A stretch of 8,522 nt of DNA from the NCBI GenBank assembly GCA_016463455.1, contig JAEMRG010000076.1, positions 1-8,522 of the forward strand, given 5' to 3'. Within the stretch, counting starts at the first letter, position 1. Each line of letters starts with the position of its first letter. The position numbers and the translations under genes were made by a program. Below, piece by piece: positions 7,377 to 8,522 of the stretch. The DNA comes from Rhodoferax sp. (lineage in GTDB: Bacteria > Pseudomonadota > Gammaproteobacteria > Burkholderiales > Burkholderiaceae_C). A model generated the notes under the pieces. That model ran no database searches and was not told where the DNA came from. It saw only the letters and a list, made by a program, of their open reading frames with translations.

Positions 7377-7856
7377 TCAGTTGCGGCCCACGATGGTGGT
7401 GAGGCGCAGCACCGGCTCGGTGCTGTTGCGCACCAGGGCATCGACGCGCACGAAATTAGGGTTGGGTGTGGGTTGCACGTCCAACGTCAGGGCGTAGGTC
7501 TGCGTGCCCTGCTGGCAATCGCGGCTGCTTTGCCCCACGCCGGGCATCTGGCGTGACAAGCGCATTTGGTGCAAGGCGTTTTCTACGCACATTTGACCCA
7601 GCAGCACATCGGTCTGGCGCTGCGCCTGCAGCGTTAAAGCGCCGCTGGCTTTCATGCCAGCCATCAGTGTGACGGCCACAATGGTCAGCGCCACCAGCAC
7701 TTCGATCAGGGTAAAGCCGCGGGCGGAAGCGGCGCGGCGCCTGCGCTTGGCCTTCGAGCGCCATAAGGGGAAATGCCGGGTAGTCCAGGGCGCTTGCGGC
7801 GCGCTGGAAGGAGGCAAATAGCCCCGGGAAATAGCCAGCTTGTGCAAAGGGCTCAT
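7377..7856 (-). CDS. gspI: Minor pseudopilin GspI
   Basis: 159-residue minor pseudopilin that nucleates the GspI-J-K tip complex. The prepilin motif RGFTLIEVLVAL is at 46-57, with cleavage after Gly47 and Glu52 at mature +5. The mature chain of 112 residues is normal for GspI, with VENALHQMRL (91-100) and two Cys (90 and 114) in positions suited to a disulfide. The leader is odd: 47 residues, with a basic run KAKRRRRAASARG just before the cleavage site, against roughly 6-15 in typical GspI. The ATG at 7856 overlaps the gspH stop as ATGA and has AGGA eight bases upstream, so this start is well supported. The only alternative starts inside the leader are TTG codons (for example 7817). Stop is TGA, one base before gspJ. 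Confidence 0.93.
   Translation of the reverse strand: MSPLHKLAISRGYLPPSSAPQAPWTTRHFPLWRSKAKRRRRAASARGFTLIEVLVALTIVAVTLMAGMKASGALTLQAQRQTDVLLGQMCVENALHQMRLSRQMPGVGQSSRDCQQGTQTYALTLDVQPTPNPNFVRVDALVRNSTEPVLRLTTIVGRN
7702..7721 (-). repeat. Prepilin-motif coding repeat, gspI copy
   Basis: These 20 bases encode the RGFTLIE cleavage motif of gspI and are identical to bases 8313-8332 in gspH. The gspJ counterpart at 7284-7303 differs at three positions. The match most likely reflects protein constraint plus common descent of the pseudopilin genes, possibly with gene conversion. Confidence 0.7.
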
Positions 7857-8401
7857 GGCGCGCGTCCTGCGGTGGCGGGCGCCGCAGCATCTGCAGGCGC
7901 GATGGCAAAAGGCCGCACGCCGTCGGTAGCGACGCGTACCGTATTGCCCGGCGTCTGGCCTGAGCCCAGCAGCACCGATTGCGGCGCCAGCACCGGCTCC
8001 GGGCCCAGGGCCAGGCTAGCCAGCGTAGCGGGGTCGATGGCTGGGTTGCGCGGCAGCACGTCCAGCACCCGGGTGTCTTCGCTGAGCCAAGGCTGTTCGG
8101 GTACGGGTTTGTTCAAGCCCTCCAGCGCAAAACCCTGGGGCGTAGCGCGCCAGCGCACCGGGGTGCCCTGCAAGCGGGACTGCGCGCGTGCGTATTCCAG
8201 CATGGCGGCTAGGCGCTGGCCCTCGCGCTCCAGGGCGATGCCCTGGGTGTCGCGCAAACTAAAGGCCACCATGCCTGAGGCCAGCGCCACGATCAGCACC
8301 ACCACCATCAACTCGATCAGGGTAAAGCCGCGCTGCCCTTTTGCGCGACATGTACGGCGGCAGATGCGCCGCTCAGGGCTGCCAGCTGCCGATGTCTGCA
8401 T
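7853..8401 (-). CDS. gspH: Minor pseudopilin GspH
   Basis: Minor pseudopilin, 182 residues from the start chosen here. The prepilin motif RGFTLIELMVVVLIVALASG begins at residue 24, with cleavage after Gly25 and Glu30 at mature +5. The FSLRDTQGIALEREGQRLAAMLEYARAQS pattern after the helix is typical of GspH, where a long helix with 'E..rL...l..AR..A' packs against a beta domain. The rest is a beta domain with WRATPQGFALEG and a low-complexity Ala/Pro tail. The frame has no ATG between the gspG stop and the motif. The ATG at 8401 lies inside gspG (29-base overlap) and has GAGGG five bases upstream, so I prefer it over ATG 8449 (77-base overlap). The end overlaps gspI as ATGA. GspH probably joins the GspI-J-K tip complex to the GspG shaft. 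Identity is sound; the start is uncertain. Confidence 0.9.
   Translation of the reverse strand: MQTSAAGSPERRICRRTCRAKGQRGFTLIELMVVVLIVALASGMVAFSLRDTQGIALEREGQRLAAMLEYARAQSRLQGTPVRWRATPQGFALEGLNKPVPEQPWLSEDTRVLDVLPRNPAIDPATLASLALGPEPVLAPQSVLLGSGQTPGNTVRVATDGVRPFAIAPADAAAPATAGRAP
8313..8332 (-). repeat. Prepilin-motif coding repeat, gspH copy
   Basis: This is the second exact copy of the 20-base stretch encoding RGFTLIE, about 610 bases upstream (in the sense of transcription) of the copy in gspI. Confidence 0.7.
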
Positions 8402-8522
8402 TCTTGCCCTCGCCGCCGGACTGACCGTCTGCGCCAAAGGACATGACATCGATTTCCGCCTTGATGCCGGGGTTCAGGTAGACATAGGGCTTGCCCCAGG
8501 GGTCATTGGGCAACTGGTCCAG
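8373..8522 (-). CDS. gspG: Major pseudopilin GspG, C-terminal 49 residues (cut by window edge)
   Basis: Only the last 49 codons and the TGA stop lie in the window. They read LDQLPNDPWGKPYVYLNPG, then EIDVMSFGADGQSGGEG and NADIGSW near the end. This is the strongly conserved C-terminus of the major pseudopilin, whose final loop (SFGADG to the NADIGSW stretch) forms the calcium site that stabilises GspG in studied systems. GspG polymerises into the pseudopilus shaft. The prepilin leader and the N-terminal helix are beyond the right edge. The 3' end overlaps the proposed gspH start by 29 bases. Type IV pilin-like proteins of other systems do not carry this tail, so the call is firm in spite of the short fragment. 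Confidence 0.96.
   Translation of the reverse strand: MDQLPNDPWGKPYVYLNPGIKAEIDVMSFGADGQSGGEGKNADIGSWQP
8407..8411 (-). promoter_or_regulatory. Probable ribosome binding site of gspH (GAGGG) inside gspG
   Basis: GAGGG is located five bases upstream of the ATG at 8401, within the Gly-Glu-Gly codons near the end of gspG. It is the main evidence for choosing 8401 as the gspH start. Because Gly/Glu codons produce such purine runs by chance, the support is moderate. Confidence 0.45.

Noticed and set aside
7376..7441. Upstream ATG at 7441 as the gspJ start
   Set aside because: It would place 66 extra bases inside the end of gspI and add a leader of 48 residues. ATG 7375 lies one base after the gspI stop and gives a sensible 26-residue leader.
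8402..8449. ATG at 8449 as the gspH start
   Set aside because: It needs a 77-base overlap with gspG and adds a leader that merely translates conserved gspG codons in another frame; 8401 has a better ribosome binding site and a smaller overlap.
1..8522. A type IV pilus or competence cluster instead of T2SS
   Set aside because: The presence of GspK without Glu+5, GspL, GspM and GspN, with the typical GspG C-terminal loop and a GspD with N0-N3 domains, is specific to T2SS.

Overview
The window is a run of type II secretion system (T2SS, general secretory pathway) genes, all on the minus strand. Read in the direction of transcription (right to left) the order is gspG (3' end only), gspH, gspI, gspJ, gspK, gspL, gspM, gspN, gspD, gspE (5' part only). 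Coding density is close to 100%: most neighbours overlap by 4 bases or are separated by 1 to 16 bases, and the only real gap is 60 bases between gspK and gspL. I see no RNA gene, mobile element, CRISPR array or convincing terminator. No stretch over 300 bases lacks a gene.

The base composition is GC-rich and the proteins are rich in Ala, Gln, Leu and Trp. The order G-H-I-J-K-L-M-N followed by D-E, with a separate gspN, fits a betaproteobacterium of the order Burkholderiales, probably Comamonadaceae or a relative. This placement is an inference from style and gene order, not from a marker gene.

Region by region: 8522-6581 holds the pseudopilin genes, the end of the major pseudopilin gspG and the minor pseudopilins gspH, gspI and gspJ. 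6584-5604 is gspK, the pseudopilus tip protein without the usual Glu+5. 5543-3823 is the inner-membrane platform pair gspL and gspM. 3806-3000 is gspN. 2993-915 is the complete outer-membrane secretin gspD. 913-1 is the first 304 codons of the cytoplasmic secretion ATPase gspE, cut by the window edge inside the ATPase core, just after the Walker A and Asp-box motifs.

Together the products form one machine. GspE hydrolyses ATP at the inner face of the cytoplasmic membrane and is held there by GspL and GspM. This drives assembly of GspG with its H, I, J and K tip complex into a pseudopilus, which pushes folded exoproteins from the periplasm through the GspD channel. GspC (coupling protein), GspF (platform) and GspO (prepilin peptidase) are not in this window and must be encoded elsewhere.

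This is a well-known system, and I find no undescribed one. The points worth a second look are small: the gspH start that has to lie inside gspG, an unusually long GspI leader, a low-complexity insert in GspJ, the gspK/gspL gap with a possible internal promoter, recurring junction sequences between genes, and the relocated D-E block.
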